From: VAXT01 sp963794605
Lineage (GTDB): Bacteria; Actinomycetota; Thermoleophilia; Gaiellales; Gaiellaceae
Reading direction: 5' to 3'
Length of the DNA stretch: 64,000 nucleotides
NCBI GenBank assembly: GCA_963794605.1
Contig: CAWCEN010000004.1
Location: forward strand, 310,001-374,000
Shown here: in pieces, positions 51,332-59,424 of the stretch
Position numbering within the stretch: position 1 is the stretch's first letter
Layout: each line of letters opens with the position of its first letter
Notes under the pieces: generated by a model
The model's database searches: none
What the model was told of the DNA's origin: nothing
Seen by the model: the letters and a program-made list of their open reading frames with translations, nothing else
Made by a program: the position numbers and the translations under genes

Positions 51332-52576
51332 CTACGGCGACCCAGCTGGAGCAGGCGAGCTAGCCGGGACGGCACGAGCCCGCAGGCACGAGGCCGCGAC
51401 TCCGAGCATGGCGACTGTCTGAACGGCCGCGAACCCGACGAGCACCGGCTGCGGCCCGAATTTCGCGAGGACGGGTCCGGCGAAAACAAGGCCGATCGGC
51501 GTCCCGAGGCCCCAGATCGTGGTCGCCGCGGCCATGGCCTTCGCGCGAATCGCCGTCGGCATGCGAAGGGTGAAGATCGAATGGATCGACGGATTGCAGA
51601 CCCCGTTCCCGATCCCGCTCACGACGAGGGCCGTGAACGCGGCAGGCGCTCCCACGTGCAGCGTCAGCACCCAGAGCGGAAGAGCCTGGAGCGGCACGGA
51701 CAGGGCGATCAGCCGTAGACCCTCGATGCGCGGAGCGAGCCAGCGGAACGAAACGATGTTGCCGAGCAGAGCGCCTGCTCCGAACCCGGCGAACAGCGCC
51801 CCGGCGATCGTGGCATTGGCGCCGTACCGCTCGATCGTCAGCACCGGAACGGTGGCGAAGAACGCCTGCCACGCCGCGTCGCCGGCGACGAAGAGCGGGA
51901 TCCAGACGCGGAGCAACCGCTCCCGGCCCAGGAAGCGCAGGCCCTCGAGGAAGCCGCCCGAGTCCTCCTCTTCGCCCGCGGGAGCAGGATCACGCCTCGG
52001 GACGAACCCCGCGACGAGTGCGAACGAGATGAGATATGTCAGACCGTCGATGACCAGCACGTTCGCCGCGCCGGTCACTCCGATCAGGACGCCCGCGAGC
52101 GGAGGCCCGAGCAGCAGCGTCAGCCTGATCGCACCCTGGAACAACGCATTCGCCTGACTCAGCACGCGCTCGTCTTCGCCGACGATCTCCGGGACGATCA
52201 CCTTCTGGGCCGTGAAGTACGGCGCCGCCAGGGCCCCGAGCAGCGCCGCCAGAAGCAGCAGCGCGCCGAGTGAGAGGTGGCCCGTCCAGTGCAGGATCGG
52301 AACGAGCAGCATGAGAGGGGCGCGCACCGCGTCAGCGATCAGCATCGACCGGCGGGCGCCCATGCGCTGGACGAACGTCCCGGCAGGAATCCCGGCAATC
52401 GCAAGGCCCCCGAGCTCGGCCATGATCACGAGCGTCATGCGACCGGCCGAGCCCGTCGTCGTGAGCACGAACCAGGGCAGCGCTAGCCACGTCATCTGCG
52501 CCCCCGTCGTCGAGATGACCTCGGCGAATAGCAGCGCCCGAAGCGGTCTGTTCCTGAGGATCTCCGACCTGCTCAC
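51332..52576 (-). CDS. MFS exporter (MFS_3/EntS-like), second of a tandem pair
   Basis: 414 aa from the GTG at 52576 (AGGAGG seven bases upstream; GTGA overlap with the previous gene). Twelve hydrophobic helices; VQRMGARRSMLIADAVRAPL is the loop 2-3 motif of the drug/siderophore MFS_3 group. PYFTAQKVIVPEIVGEDERV is characteristic as well. Partner of the paralogue at 52573; whether they work as one heterodimer or two exporters is not known. Confidence 0.9.
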   Translation of the reverse strand: MSRSEILRNRPLRALLFAEVISTTGAQMTWLALPWFVLTTTGSAGRMTLVIMAELGGLAIAGIPAGTFVQRMGARRSMLIADAVRAPLMLLVPILHWTGHLSLGALLLLAALLGALAAPYFTAQKVIVPEIVGEDERVLSQANALFQGAIRLTLLLGPPLAGVLIGVTGAANVLVIDGLTYLISFALVAGFVPRRDPAPAGEEEDSGGFLEGLRFLGRERLLRVWIPLFVAGDAAWQAFFATVPVLTIERYGANATIAGALFAGFGAGALLGNIVSFRWLAPRIEGLRLIALSVPLQALPLWVLTLHVGAPAAFTALVVSGIGNGVCNPSIHSIFTLRMPTAIRAKAMAAATTIWGLGTPIGLVFAGPVLAKFGPQPVLVGFAAVQTVAMLGVAASCLRARAVPASSPAPAGSP

Positions 52577-53850
52577 GCGAGATCCTCCTCGCGCATCCGG
52601 GGCATCGGCGAGGCCAGGAGGAACAGGACGCCGAACAGGCAGCCGACGACCGCCACCCAGAGGGTTGGACGGAGCCCGATCGCCGCCCCGAGCACGCCGC
52701 CGAGCAGCGCTCCGAACGGCCTCGTCCCGTAGTTGAAGAACCTCGTCACGCCGACGACGCGGCTGCGAACAGCCTGCGGGATCAGCATGAGCATCAGGCT
52801 GTTCTGGTTGACGTCGAAGATCATCACGCCGACGCTCGCCAGGAACTCGCCGGCGAGCAGCATCGCGCCGCTCAGCCAGTGCGGCCCGTGTGCGAGCGGG
52901 AAGAGGGCCATCGGAGCTGGGAAGAGCACCGAGCCGACGACGACCGCGCGTCCGATCCCGAGCCTCCGCCCCACGCGCGGAGCGATCAGCGCTCCCGCGA
53001 GCGCACCGAAGGAAGCCGCGCCGAGGATCAGCCCGATCGCACCGGCGCTCAGCCCGAGCGTGCGGCTCGCGTAGAGGACGAAGATCGCGAAGATGAAGAA
53101 GCTGAAGAAGTTGATCGTGCTCGTGCACGCGACTCCGGCGCGCAGGACGGGCTGGTGCGCCAGGTAGCGAAAGCCTTGCTTGAGATCAGTCCGCGCGCTC
53201 GACTCGCTCCGATGCACGTCGGGCTCGCGCACCTTCACTCCGCGCAGGGCGATCGCGGAGACCACGAACGACAGCGCGTCGGCAACGATCGCCACCGGCG
53301 CGGTGAGCGCCTGCACCAGGAAACCCGCGGTCGAGGGCCCGGCGATGTAGGAAAGCGAGCGGGTCGCGCTGAACTTGCTGTTCGCGTCCACGTACTGCGA
53401 CCGCTGGACGAGCGCGACGAAGAAGGACGCGCTGGAGAGGTCGAAGACGACCGTGAGCGCCCCGACGGCGAACGCGACGCCTACGAGCTGCCCCATGGTC
53501 AGAGCGCCGAGCCACCAGGCGACAGGAATCGTCGCGAGCGCTGCCGCGCGCAGGACGTCGACGACGATCATGTTCCAGCGCCGATGCGCGCGGCGGTCGA
53601 TCCAGACCCCGGCCGGCAGCGAGAACAGCAGGTGCGGAAGCCAGGCCATCGCGGTCAGGATCCCGACCTCCAGCGCCGACGCGTTCAGCGCGAGGATCGC
53701 CGTCAGCGGGATCGCGAGTGCGCTGATCTGGTCTCCGAAGACGGAGATCGTCTGCGCGGCCCAGACCCGTAGGAAGAGAGGTTGCCTGGTTAGAGGCGGT
53801 GGGGCCTCCTCCCGCGGCCGGGTTTCTTCGATCCCGATTGCGACGGCCAT
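52573..53850 (-). CDS. MFS exporter (MFS_3/EntS-like), first of a tandem pair
   Basis: 425 aa. RVWAAQTISVFGDQISALAI (helix 1), WIDRRAHRRWNMIVVDVLRA (loop 2-3 motif), ASFFVALVQRSQYVDANSKF, twelve helices in all. Start ATG 4 bp after the DUF4097 stop; stop overlaps the start of the second MFS gene. Predicted drug or metabolite efflux. Confidence 0.9.
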   Translation of the reverse strand: MAVAIGIEETRPREEAPPPLTRQPLFLRVWAAQTISVFGDQISALAIPLTAILALNASALEVGILTAMAWLPHLLFSLPAGVWIDRRAHRRWNMIVVDVLRAAALATIPVAWWLGALTMGQLVGVAFAVGALTVVFDLSSASFFVALVQRSQYVDANSKFSATRSLSYIAGPSTAGFLVQALTAPVAIVADALSFVVSAIALRGVKVREPDVHRSESSARTDLKQGFRYLAHQPVLRAGVACTSTINFFSFFIFAIFVLYASRTLGLSAGAIGLILGAASFGALAGALIAPRVGRRLGIGRAVVVGSVLFPAPMALFPLAHGPHWLSGAMLLAGEFLASVGVMIFDVNQNSLMLMLIPQAVRSRVVGVTRFFNYGTRPFGALLGGVLGAAIGLRPTLWVAVVGCLFGVLFLLASPMPRMREEDLA

Positions 53851-53854
53851 CGTC

Positions 53855-54646
53855 CTAGGCGCGCTTGACCCTGATGTCGCCGCTCATGGCTGTTGCACGC
53901 ACCTCGACCAGCGGCCCCTCGCCGTCGGTCGGCGCGTCGCCGAGCTCGAGCTCCGAGCTCGTCTCGCCGCTCATCGACTTGGCGTCGATCCACAGCTTCG
54001 AGCCCTGCTTGATACCGACCTCGATGTCGCCGGAGGCCGTCTGCAGCGTGACATCGCCTTCGCAGACGCTCTTGACCTCGACGTCACCGGACGCGGTCTG
54101 AACCGTCAGCGACGTGTCGGCCTCGTCGATCCAGATGTCACCGGAAGCGGCGCGGACCTTGCCCTCGCCCTGCAGCACGCCGATCTCCATGTCGCCCGAG
54201 GCCGTGTTCACCTTGAGCGGCCCGTCGACTCGATCGAGCTTGACGTCGCCGCTCGCCGAGTTGACCTGCGCCTCCCCGCCGACATGCTCGAACTCAACGT
54301 CGCCGGAGGCCGTGTTGATCTGCGCGTCGCCGAAATCACCGCGCGCGTCGACATCCGCCGACGCGGTCGAGACCTCGACGTCGGCCCCGGGGGGCGAGGT
54401 CACGCGGAGCCGGACCTCTTCTCGAAAGGCGCGGAAGAGGCCGGACCGCTTCTCGACGATCACGCTGACCTCGTGACCGTCGCGCTTCGGATGAAGCTCG
54501 ATCCGGGCCTCTTCCTCGAGCTCCGGGCTCCCGCTGAGCTCGACGACGGTCTCCGTGCCCTCGACCGTCTCGAGGCCGATGTCCCCGCTCGGGACGCGGA
54601 TCGTCAGCTGCAGCGGGCCCGGTGTCTCGAACGTCTCGCGCCTCAT
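53855..54646 (-). CDS. DUF4097 family beta-helix protein
   Basis: 263 aa, no signal peptide. After RRETFETPGPLQLTIRVPSG it has about nine repeats of a STASGDVEV type (INTASGDVEFEHVGGEAQVN, SASGDVKLDRVDGPLKVNTA, VQTASGDVEVKSV), predicting a right-handed beta-solenoid. DUF4097 is often linked to envelope-stress or transport loci; no biochemical role is known. Its ATG overlaps the stop of a 53-aa ORF, and MFS genes follow at once. Confidence 0.88.
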   Translation of the reverse strand: MRRETFETPGPLQLTIRVPSGDIGLETVEGTETVVELSGSPELEEEARIELHPKRDGHEVSVIVEKRSGLFRAFREEVRLRVTSPPGADVEVSTASADVDARGDFGDAQINTASGDVEFEHVGGEAQVNSASGDVKLDRVDGPLKVNTASGDMEIGVLQGEGKVRAASGDIWIDEADTSLTVQTASGDVEVKSVCEGDVTLQTASGDIEVGIKQGSKLWIDAKSMSGETSSELELGDAPTDGEGPLVEVRATAMSGDIRVKRA

Positions 54647-54804
54647 CGCCGTCTCCAGGAGGTGTCGAGGTCAGCTGGGGGAACCTCCCGGTTCCCCCAG
54701 TCCCCCTCCACCGGTCCGCTCTGCGGACAGGCGCTCCGCGCCGGACGCCGGTCGATGCGAACTTCTGCGTGTCCGAAAGGCAGTGGATAGAACTTGGTCG
54801 CCAT
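54643..54804 (-). CDS. Small hypothetical protein (53 aa)
   Basis: From the ATG at 54804, with an AAGGAGGAAGAG ribosome-binding site, it reads ATKFYPLPFGHAEVRIDRRP then ARSACPQSGPVEGDWGNREV and ends PADLDTSWRRR. The TGA stop overlaps the DUF4097 ATG. So it fills the gap between the RHH gene and DUF4097 with proper translational signals. The middle is encoded by the GGGGGAACC hairpin (repeat copy D), so part of the protein may derive from that repeat. No homolog known to me. Confidence 0.6.
   Translation of the reverse strand: MATKFYPLPFGHAEVRIDRRPARSACPQSGPVEGDWGNREVPPADLDTSWRRR
54675..54709. repeat. Structured element hairpin, copy D
   Basis: CTGGGGGAACC-TCCC-GGTTCCCCCAG, a perfect 11-bp stem, followed by TCCCCCTCC, the same tail as copies A-C. 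It is placed inside the 53-aa ORF just before DUF4097. GTCCGC/GCGGAC and GGCGC/GCGCC pairs follow on the right in place of the GGGC-AAA-GCCC hairpin. Confidence 0.65.
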
Positions 54805-54821
54805 CTCACTCTTCCTCCTTC

Positions 54822-55271
54822 TCAGCCCTGGCCGTAGCCTTGGAGCCGTTTGCCGGATCGCTGGACCCGACCGCCCGCGCCCCGCGAGAGGGCGCGGACG
54901 ATCAGGCTGTTCACGGAAATTCCTTCGCGAGCCGCGTCCGCCTCGATCGAGACCTTCAGCGACTCCGGGAGACGGAGCGTGATCCGTGAGGTCAGCCCAT
55001 CCTCGGCCGCCGGCTCCGGAGGCGCTGCCTCCTCGCCGACGTACACGAGCGCCGGGTCCTGGCCCACGAGCCGCACCTCGATGTGCCCCTCCGGCAGCTG
55101 CGCGCTGATCTCGAGCGCAGCCTCGCCGAGGGCATCGAGTAGGCGCAGGCCCGCGGAGCCGCGGATCGCCTGCACCACGCGTTCGGCCGCGGCACGAGTC
55201 TGCTCGTCGCCGACTGCGGCCACTGCGGCCACGTCTGCTGCAAGCGAATCGACGAACCGTGCCATCTCCAT
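54822..55271 (-). CDS. RHH (HicB-like) DNA-binding protein
   Basis: 149 aa. The C-terminal 45 residues form a ribbon-helix-helix domain: TSRITLRLPESLKVSIEADA, AREGISVNSLIVRALSRG. The N-terminal part (MARFVDSLAADVAAVAAVGD) is helical and unrecognised. It resembles HicB-family antitoxin DNA-binding halves, but no HicA toxin is next to it. More likely an autoregulated repressor of the operon (small ORF, DUF4097, two MFS). An operator-like sequence overlaps its start. Confidence 0.8.
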   Translation of the reverse strand: MEMARFVDSLAADVAAVAAVGDEQTRAAAERVVQAIRGSAGLRLLDALGEAALEISAQLPEGHIEVRLVGQDPALVYVGEEAAPPEPAAEDGLTSRITLRLPESLKVSIEADAAREGISVNSLIVRALSRGAGGRVQRSGKRLQGYGQG

Positions 55272-55289
55272 GACGTCATTATGACATCA
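55271..55289. promoter_or_regulatory. Operator-like repeat at the RHH gene start
   Basis: TGACGTCA-TTA-TGACATCA overlaps the start codon. Two near-identical 8-bp self-complementary half sites in direct arrangement suit binding by a ribbon-helix-helix dimer of dimers, so autoregulation is inferred. Confidence 0.55.
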
Positions 55290-55371
55290 CTCTAGCGTCT
55301 GTCAAGTGTCTGTTTCGCATCGTTGAGACGTCAGGCTGACGCCTGCCTTCGGAGCCGCATGGTTATGCGCT

Positions 55372-55905
55372 TTAGAGGTCGTACGCGCGCGCGTAGACGT
55401 GCTTCAGGTGCTCGACGCGGTCGACGTAGGCCCGCGTCTCGGGGAACTGGATGTCCTTCCCCTCGGCGCGCCACTCGTCGACGTTCCGCTGTCCCGCGTT
55501 GTACGCGGCGAGAGCATCCTTCTCGTCTCCGTACTTGTTCAGCAGGTGCCGTAGGTACCACGACCCGTAGCGCACGTTGATCTCCGGGTTGTAGAGGTCG
55601 GAGACCTGGAAGCGTGCGCCGCCTGTCCGGATCGCGATCCCCTTTGCGGTGTCGGGTCGCAGCTGCATGAGCCCGATTGCGCCGGAGCTCGACTTCGCGT
55701 CGGCTCGGAACTTGCTCTCCTGGTAGATGACCGCCGCGAGCAGCGCCGGGTCGAGGTTGTAGTTCCTCGCGTGTCCGCGGACGATCTGCTCGTAGCGCAG
55801 CGGGTAGCGGATGCGCTCGAACCACGCCGGCTGGCCGTTGCGGAAGTAGACGAGCCCCGCCGCGACGACGAGGACAATGGCCGCGATCGGGATTGCTCGT
55901 CTCAC
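55372..55905 (-). CDS. Lytic transglycosylase (SLT/GH23)
   Basis: 177 aa. Membrane anchor AIPIAAIVLVVAAGLVYF; catalytic SLT domain with YNLDPALLAAVIYQESKFRA (Glu catalytic), SSSGAIGLMQLRPDTAKGIA and ALAAYNAGQRNVDEW. It cleaves the glycan strands of peptidoglycan from the outer face of the membrane. It lies next to coaE, a common arrangement in this group; its start overlaps coaE by about 4 nt. Confidence 0.93.
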   Translation of the reverse strand: MRRAIPIAAIVLVVAAGLVYFRNGQPAWFERIRYPLRYEQIVRGHARNYNLDPALLAAVIYQESKFRADAKSSSGAIGLMQLRPDTAKGIAIRTGGARFQVSDLYNPEINVRYGSWYLRHLLNKYGDEKDALAAYNAGQRNVDEWRAEGKDIQFPETRAYVDRVEHLKHVYARAYDL

Positions 55906-56105
55906 GGTGTGAGCCTACGAACGACGCCGGCCACGAACGCGTCGAGCTCCTCGAGCGACCCGTCGTTGACGTAGGCGAAGTCGGCGCGGCTTACCTTCTC
56001 CTCGTCGGGGATCAGGCGCTGCTCGCGCTCGTCGAGCCGGTTGCCCGCGCGATCGGCTCGCAGCTCGCGTGGCGCCGTGATCACGACGACGGCGTCGAAG
56101 CGGTC
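55902..56105 (-). pseudogene. Out-of-frame C-terminal part of coaE
   Basis: In the frame one base away from the coaE ORF, 56105-55902 encodes RFDAVVVITAPRELRADRAG, the rest of the dephospho-CoA kinase fold (NRLDEREQRLIPDEEKVSRA, FAYVNDGSLEELDAFVAG). The junction is at about 56098-56108, sequence GAGAGACCGC on the minus strand. One surplus base explains the break. Confidence 0.8.
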
Positions 56106-56547
56106 TCTCGGCGCCAGCCTCGTAGAGGAGCGGGACCTCGTTCACCGCGAGGTCGGGCGGGTCCGGCAGACTGGATAGATCGTCGCGCCATGCCTCGGTG
56201 CGCTCGATGACCCGCGGGTGCAGGAGTCCTTCGAGCCAGATCAGCGCATCGCGATCGCCGACGGCCTGCTCGCTGACGGCCCGCCGGTCGCTCGTGCCGA
56301 AGCGCTCCGTTAACGCCGACTGGACCTCGGGATCGTCGTAGAGCTCGTGGACGACCTCGTCGCTCGAAATCGTCGCCGCGCCGTGGCGCGCGAACGCGGC
56401 CAGCGCCTCGCTCTTGCCCGCTCCGATGCCGCCGGTGATCGCGACGGCGAGCGGCTTACTCTTCCTTCGGCTCCTCAGCCTCTTCTGGCGCGTACGGGGC
56501 GTGGCCTTCGGAATCGCCGGGTCCCTGGTGCGTGGGATCGGCTGCAT
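55915..56547 (-). CDS. coaE: Dephospho-CoA kinase, frameshifted
   Basis: The last CoA-synthesis step, phosphorylating dephospho-CoA with ATP. The encoded frame has the P-loop AVAITGGIGAGKSEALAAFA, the SSDEVVHELYDDPEVQSAL motif, and LLHPRVIERTEAWRDD up to VNEVPLLYEAGAER. From there the frame runs into Arg-rich nonsense (RPLRRRRRDHGATR), while the correct continuation lies in another frame (55902-56105). As coaE is essential, a sequencing error, or translational frameshifting, is more likely than true loss. No good start codon lies just before the conserved VAITGG; the ATG at 56547 adds about 32 basic residues. Confidence 0.85.
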   Translation of the reverse strand: MQPIPRTRDPAIPKATPRTRQKRLRSRRKSKPLAVAITGGIGAGKSEALAAFARHGAATISSDEVVHELYDDPEVQSALTERFGTSDRRAVSEQAVGDRDALIWLEGLLHPRVIERTEAWRDDLSSLPDPPDLAVNEVPLLYEAGAERPLRRRRRDHGATRAASRSRGQPARRARAAPDPRRGEGKPRRLRLRQRRVARGARRVRGRRRS

Positions 56548-56660
56548 CGGCTTCGATGCTCACCTCGGCGTCGTCCACTGCCGGAGCTTCGGAGTCATCA
56601 GCCTCCGGAGGGGCTTCGGCGACAGGCTCCTCGGCGGCGACAGGCTCCTCGGCGGCGACA
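56456..56660 (-). other. Alternative-frame acidic tail of rpsA
   Basis: Shifted one base from the rpsA ORF, this region reads AEEPVAAEEPVAEAPPEADD, then SEAPAVDDAEVSIEADAADP, and ends AEEPKEE-stop (TAA 56456-56458). That is the usual acidic S1 C-terminal tail. A single missing G on the plus strand at about 56660 (ACAG-CTCGGG instead of ACAGG-CTCGGG) would restore it, and the neighbouring 18-bp repeat units support the fuller form. Confidence 0.7.
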
Positions 56661-57960
56661 GCTCGGGCTCCTCGGCGGCGGCAGCTTCCTCGCCGGCCGG
56701 CTCCTCCTCATCTTGTAACAGGGTGTCACTTGGTGCTTCGGCGCCCGGTTGGTCCGCAAAGACCTCGTCCGAGAGGTCGATCTGCGGCGGCGACGGCGTT
56801 TCGAGCGGCTGCCCGTCCGCGCGCGGCTGGACATCGTCGCTCTCGTCGACCCGCTTCAGCGAGAGCGAGAGCCGGCGGCGATCGGCGTCGACCTCGATGA
56901 TCTTCACGTTCACGACGTCGCCCTGCGAGACGACCTCGCGTGGGTTCTCGACGTGGTGCTGTGCGAGCTCCGAGATGTGCACGAGCCCCTCGACGCCGGG
57001 CATGATCTCGACGAACGCGCCGAACGTGACGACCTTCGTCACCTTGCCCTGCACGACGTCGTTCTCGTTGTACGCTTCGACCACCTGCTGCCACGGGTCG
57101 GACTGGGTCTGCTTGAGGCCGAGCGAGATCCGCTGGCGGTCGCGGTCGATGTCGAGCACCTTGACCTGCACGTCCTGCCCGATCTCGAGCACCTCCGACG
57201 GGTGGTTGACGTGGCTCCACGAGAGCTCGGAGATGTGGATCAAACCGTCCATGCCGTCGAGGTCGACGAACGCGCCGAAGTCGACGATGTTCGAGATCTG
57301 ACCCTCGACGACGTCGCCGGGCGAGAGCCGGTCGAGGATCGCCTGGCGCATTTCCTTGCGCTCGTCCTCGAGGACAGCGCGGCGCGAAAGGACGACATTG
57401 TTCCGCGAGCGGTTGAGCTCGATCACCTTGCAGCGGAGCTCCTGGCCGAGGAACTCGTCGAGGTCCTGGACGCGGCGGATGTCGACGAGCGAAGCAGGCA
57501 GGAAGCCGCGGACGCCGAGGTCGAGGATCAGGCCGCCCTTGACGACCTCGATCACCCTCCCCGTCACGGCCTCGCCGCTCTCCGCGGCCGACTCGATCGC
57601 TTTCCACGCGATCTCGAAGCGCGCGCGCTTCTTGGAGAGGATCAGCCGGCCGTCGGCATCCTCCTTCGTGAGCACGAGCGCATCGACCTCGTCGCCCAGC
57701 TTGACCTCGTCCTCGGGGTTCACGGAGCGGCGGATCGACAGCTCTGCGACCGGGATCACGCCTTCGGACTTGTAGCCGATGTCGACGAGGACCTCGTCCT
57801 TGTCGACGCGGACGACCTTGCCGTGCACGACCTCGCCCTCGTTGATCGTCGGGAAGGTCGCTTCGTAGTTCGGGATCTGCTCCCCGTCGGGGCCTGTGAT
57901 CCAGACGTCCTGCTCGGTCAGAGTGGTCGTCGCGTTCGTATCAACCGTGTCGTTGGTCAT
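56560..57960 (-). CDS. rpsA: 30S ribosomal protein S1
   Basis: 466 aa with four S1/OB repeats, as in actinobacterial S1: VHGKVVRVDKDEVLVDIGYK, VTGRVIEVVKGGLILDLGVR, VEGQISNIVDFGAFVDLDGM, VQGKVTKVVTFGAFVEIMPG. It binds mRNA on the small subunit. The C-terminus as encoded (SPPRSLSPPRSL...RQWTTPR) is out of phase; the acidic tail lies in the next frame (56456-56660). Near the tail the DNA AGTGACACCCTGTTACAAG codes SDTLLQ and resembles the polA/tsaB palindrome. Confidence 0.94.
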   Translation of the reverse strand: MTNDTVDTNATTTLTEQDVWITGPDGEQIPNYEATFPTINEGEVVHGKVVRVDKDEVLVDIGYKSEGVIPVAELSIRRSVNPEDEVKLGDEVDALVLTKEDADGRLILSKKRARFEIAWKAIESAAESGEAVTGRVIEVVKGGLILDLGVRGFLPASLVDIRRVQDLDEFLGQELRCKVIELNRSRNNVVLSRRAVLEDERKEMRQAILDRLSPGDVVEGQISNIVDFGAFVDLDGMDGLIHISELSWSHVNHPSEVLEIGQDVQVKVLDIDRDRQRISLGLKQTQSDPWQQVVEAYNENDVVQGKVTKVVTFGAFVEIMPGVEGLVHISELAQHHVENPREVVSQGDVVNVKIIEVDADRRRLSLSLKRVDESDDVQPRADGQPLETPSPPQIDLSDEVFADQPGAEAPSDTLLQDEEEPAGEEAAAAEEPELSPPRSLSPPRSLSPKPLRRLMTPKLRQWTTPR

Positions 57961-58017
57961 GTGGAGCCGCGCAGTATAGCCCTGGAGTAAAGCTGCTTCC
58001 GAATCGCGGCTCTGGGC

Positions 58018-58503
58018 TCAATCGCAGTTCGAATTGGTTGGTGGAGCGGTCTGGACGGTGGTGTCGTTTCCCGGCGGATCCCCGTCCATTGCGGTCACCT
58101 TCGCCGACCAGACCTTGTAGCCGCCCCTGAGGTCGACCGGGCCGACGTCGAGGCTCAAGCCCCGGCGCGTGAACTTCTTCCGGTACGAGCCTGCGATGTC
58201 TGTTCCGGACACGGTGATGATCGCGTCCGCCCCCAGGTATTGGACCGCCTGGTAGTCCGGCTTCCAGACGAAGCGGATCCGCATCGAGCAGCCCTGGACC
58301 TGCGTCTCGGGCGCGACGGCGCGCAGATAGTAGATATTCGTGCGCTCCTGAACCGCCGTCGTCGTCGGTGTCGAGGACTCGTCGCCGCCGCCCAGGAGTG
58401 CGATCGCAGCGCCAGCCGCGACAGCGACGAGGAGGACGACTCCCGCGCCGATCGCGAACGGCTTCCAGCCGACCCGCTCGAAGAAGAGACGCAGCCGCCA
58501 CAT
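58018..58503 (-). CDS. Hypothetical membrane-anchored protein (161 aa)
   Basis: One N-terminal membrane helix (AIGAGVVLLVAVAAGAAIAL) and an extracytoplasmic beta-rich domain (NIYYLRAVAPETQVQGCSMR; VQYLGADAIITVSGTDIAGS; DLRGGYKVWSAKVTAMDG). Two Cys could form a disulfide. No family recognised. Its ATG overlaps the stop of the hydrolase gene by one base (TGATG), so they are coupled. Confidence 0.75.
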   Translation of the reverse strand: MWRLRLFFERVGWKPFAIGAGVVLLVAVAAGAAIALLGGGDESSTPTTTAVQERTNIYYLRAVAPETQVQGCSMRIRFVWKPDYQAVQYLGADAIITVSGTDIAGSYRKKFTRRGLSLDVGPVDLRGGYKVWSAKVTAMDGDPPGNDTTVQTAPPTNSNCD

Positions 58504-59342
58504 CAGTCGACTACCTCGCGGACAAACGTCGTCACGGCCTCAATGTACGGCTCGGGCGTCTCGACGAAGCTCATGTGACCGACCCCCGGCAGCACGACGA
58601 GCCGACTGCCGGCGATTCCCTCGTGGAGGGCACGGGCGGCCCGCGGAGCGGTCGTGCGGTCGTGCTCGCCCGTCACCACTAGCGTCGGCTTCGAGACGCG
58701 GTGCAGGTCGGGGACGTAGTCGAAGTCGCCGTACCCGATGTTCGCGAAGTGCCGAAGCACGTCCGGGGTTCCGATCGTCTCCTCGGCGTAGCCGGGCGGC
58801 GGGTCGCCGGCGAAGTGGAAAGGCATCTGGACTCGCAGCAGCTCCTTCAGCTCACCTTCGGTCGCGACTGTCTTCTCCTGCTCCCAGCTGGCTTTGATCG
58901 GCTCTCCCGCGTCGCCCATCGCCTCGAGCGAAGCGGCTACATCCGCCTCGAGGGCGGCGCTCGAGTCTCCACCACTCGAGATCACATAGGCGTCGGCAGA
59001 GCCGATTTCGATCGCATGCTTCGTCGTGATGATCGCCCCGAACGAGTGGCCGAGCAGGGCGAAGCGTTCCAGCTCGAGCGCCTCCGCGAGTAGGTCGACG
59101 TCGCGCGCGAAGACGTCGAGCGACAGGGTCGCGGGATCCACGCGGTCGCTTCGCCCTTGCCCGCGCTCGTCCACGTAGAGCAGCCGGAACTCGTCGCCGA
59201 GCGGATCCAGGTAGGGGCGGAACGAGCTGTGGTCGAGCCCCGGCCCGCCGTGGAGCACGATCACGGGAAGGCCGTCGCCGACCTCCTCGACGTTCAGCGA
59301 GACGCCGTCGGAAAGCTCGACCCTCACGACCAACCCGTCCAC
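58503..59342 (-). CDS. Alpha/beta hydrolase (prolyl iminopeptidase-like)
   Basis: 279 aa from the GTG at 59342 (AAAGGA nine bases upstream); the longer frame to 59441 is intergenic hairpin sequence. GLPVIVLHGGPGLDHSSFRP oxyanion region, LLGHSFGAIIT (nucleophile Ser), GEHDRTTAPRAARAL (Asp) and VVLPGVGHMSFVETPEPYI (His). The HGGPG motif is typical of proline iminopeptidases and related esterases. Substrate unknown. Cytosolic. Confidence 0.88.
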   Translation of the reverse strand: MDGLVVRVELSDGVSLNVEEVGDGLPVIVLHGGPGLDHSSFRPYLDPLGDEFRLLYVDERGQGRSDRVDPATLSLDVFARDVDLLAEALELERFALLGHSFGAIITTKHAIEIGSADAYVISSGGDSSAALEADVAASLEAMGDAGEPIKASWEQEKTVATEGELKELLRVQMPFHFAGDPPPGYAEETIGTPDVLRHFANIGYGDFDYVPDLHRVSKPTLVVTGEHDRTTAPRAARALHEGIAGSRLVVLPGVGHMSFVETPEPYIEAVTTFVREVVD

Positions 59343-59372
59343 ATGAGGGGATCCTTTCAAGAGACCTACGCC

Positions 59373-59399
59373 GCCGTGCCGGGCTTTGCCCGGTACGGC
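59373..59399. repeat. Hairpin GCCGGGC-TTT-GCCCGGT (element G, part 1)
   Basis: Stem GCCGTGCCGGGC / GCCCGGTACGGC with one mismatch, loop TTT. Same core as the second hairpin of copies A-C. It sits between the hydrolase start and the polA end. Confidence 0.6.
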
Positions 59400-59424
59400 C
59401 TTCACGGCCGGGATCAACACCATC

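Noticed and set aside
54822..55271. HicAB toxin-antitoxin pair
   Set aside because: Only the RHH half is present; the neighbouring small ORF has no HicA-like dsRBD pattern.
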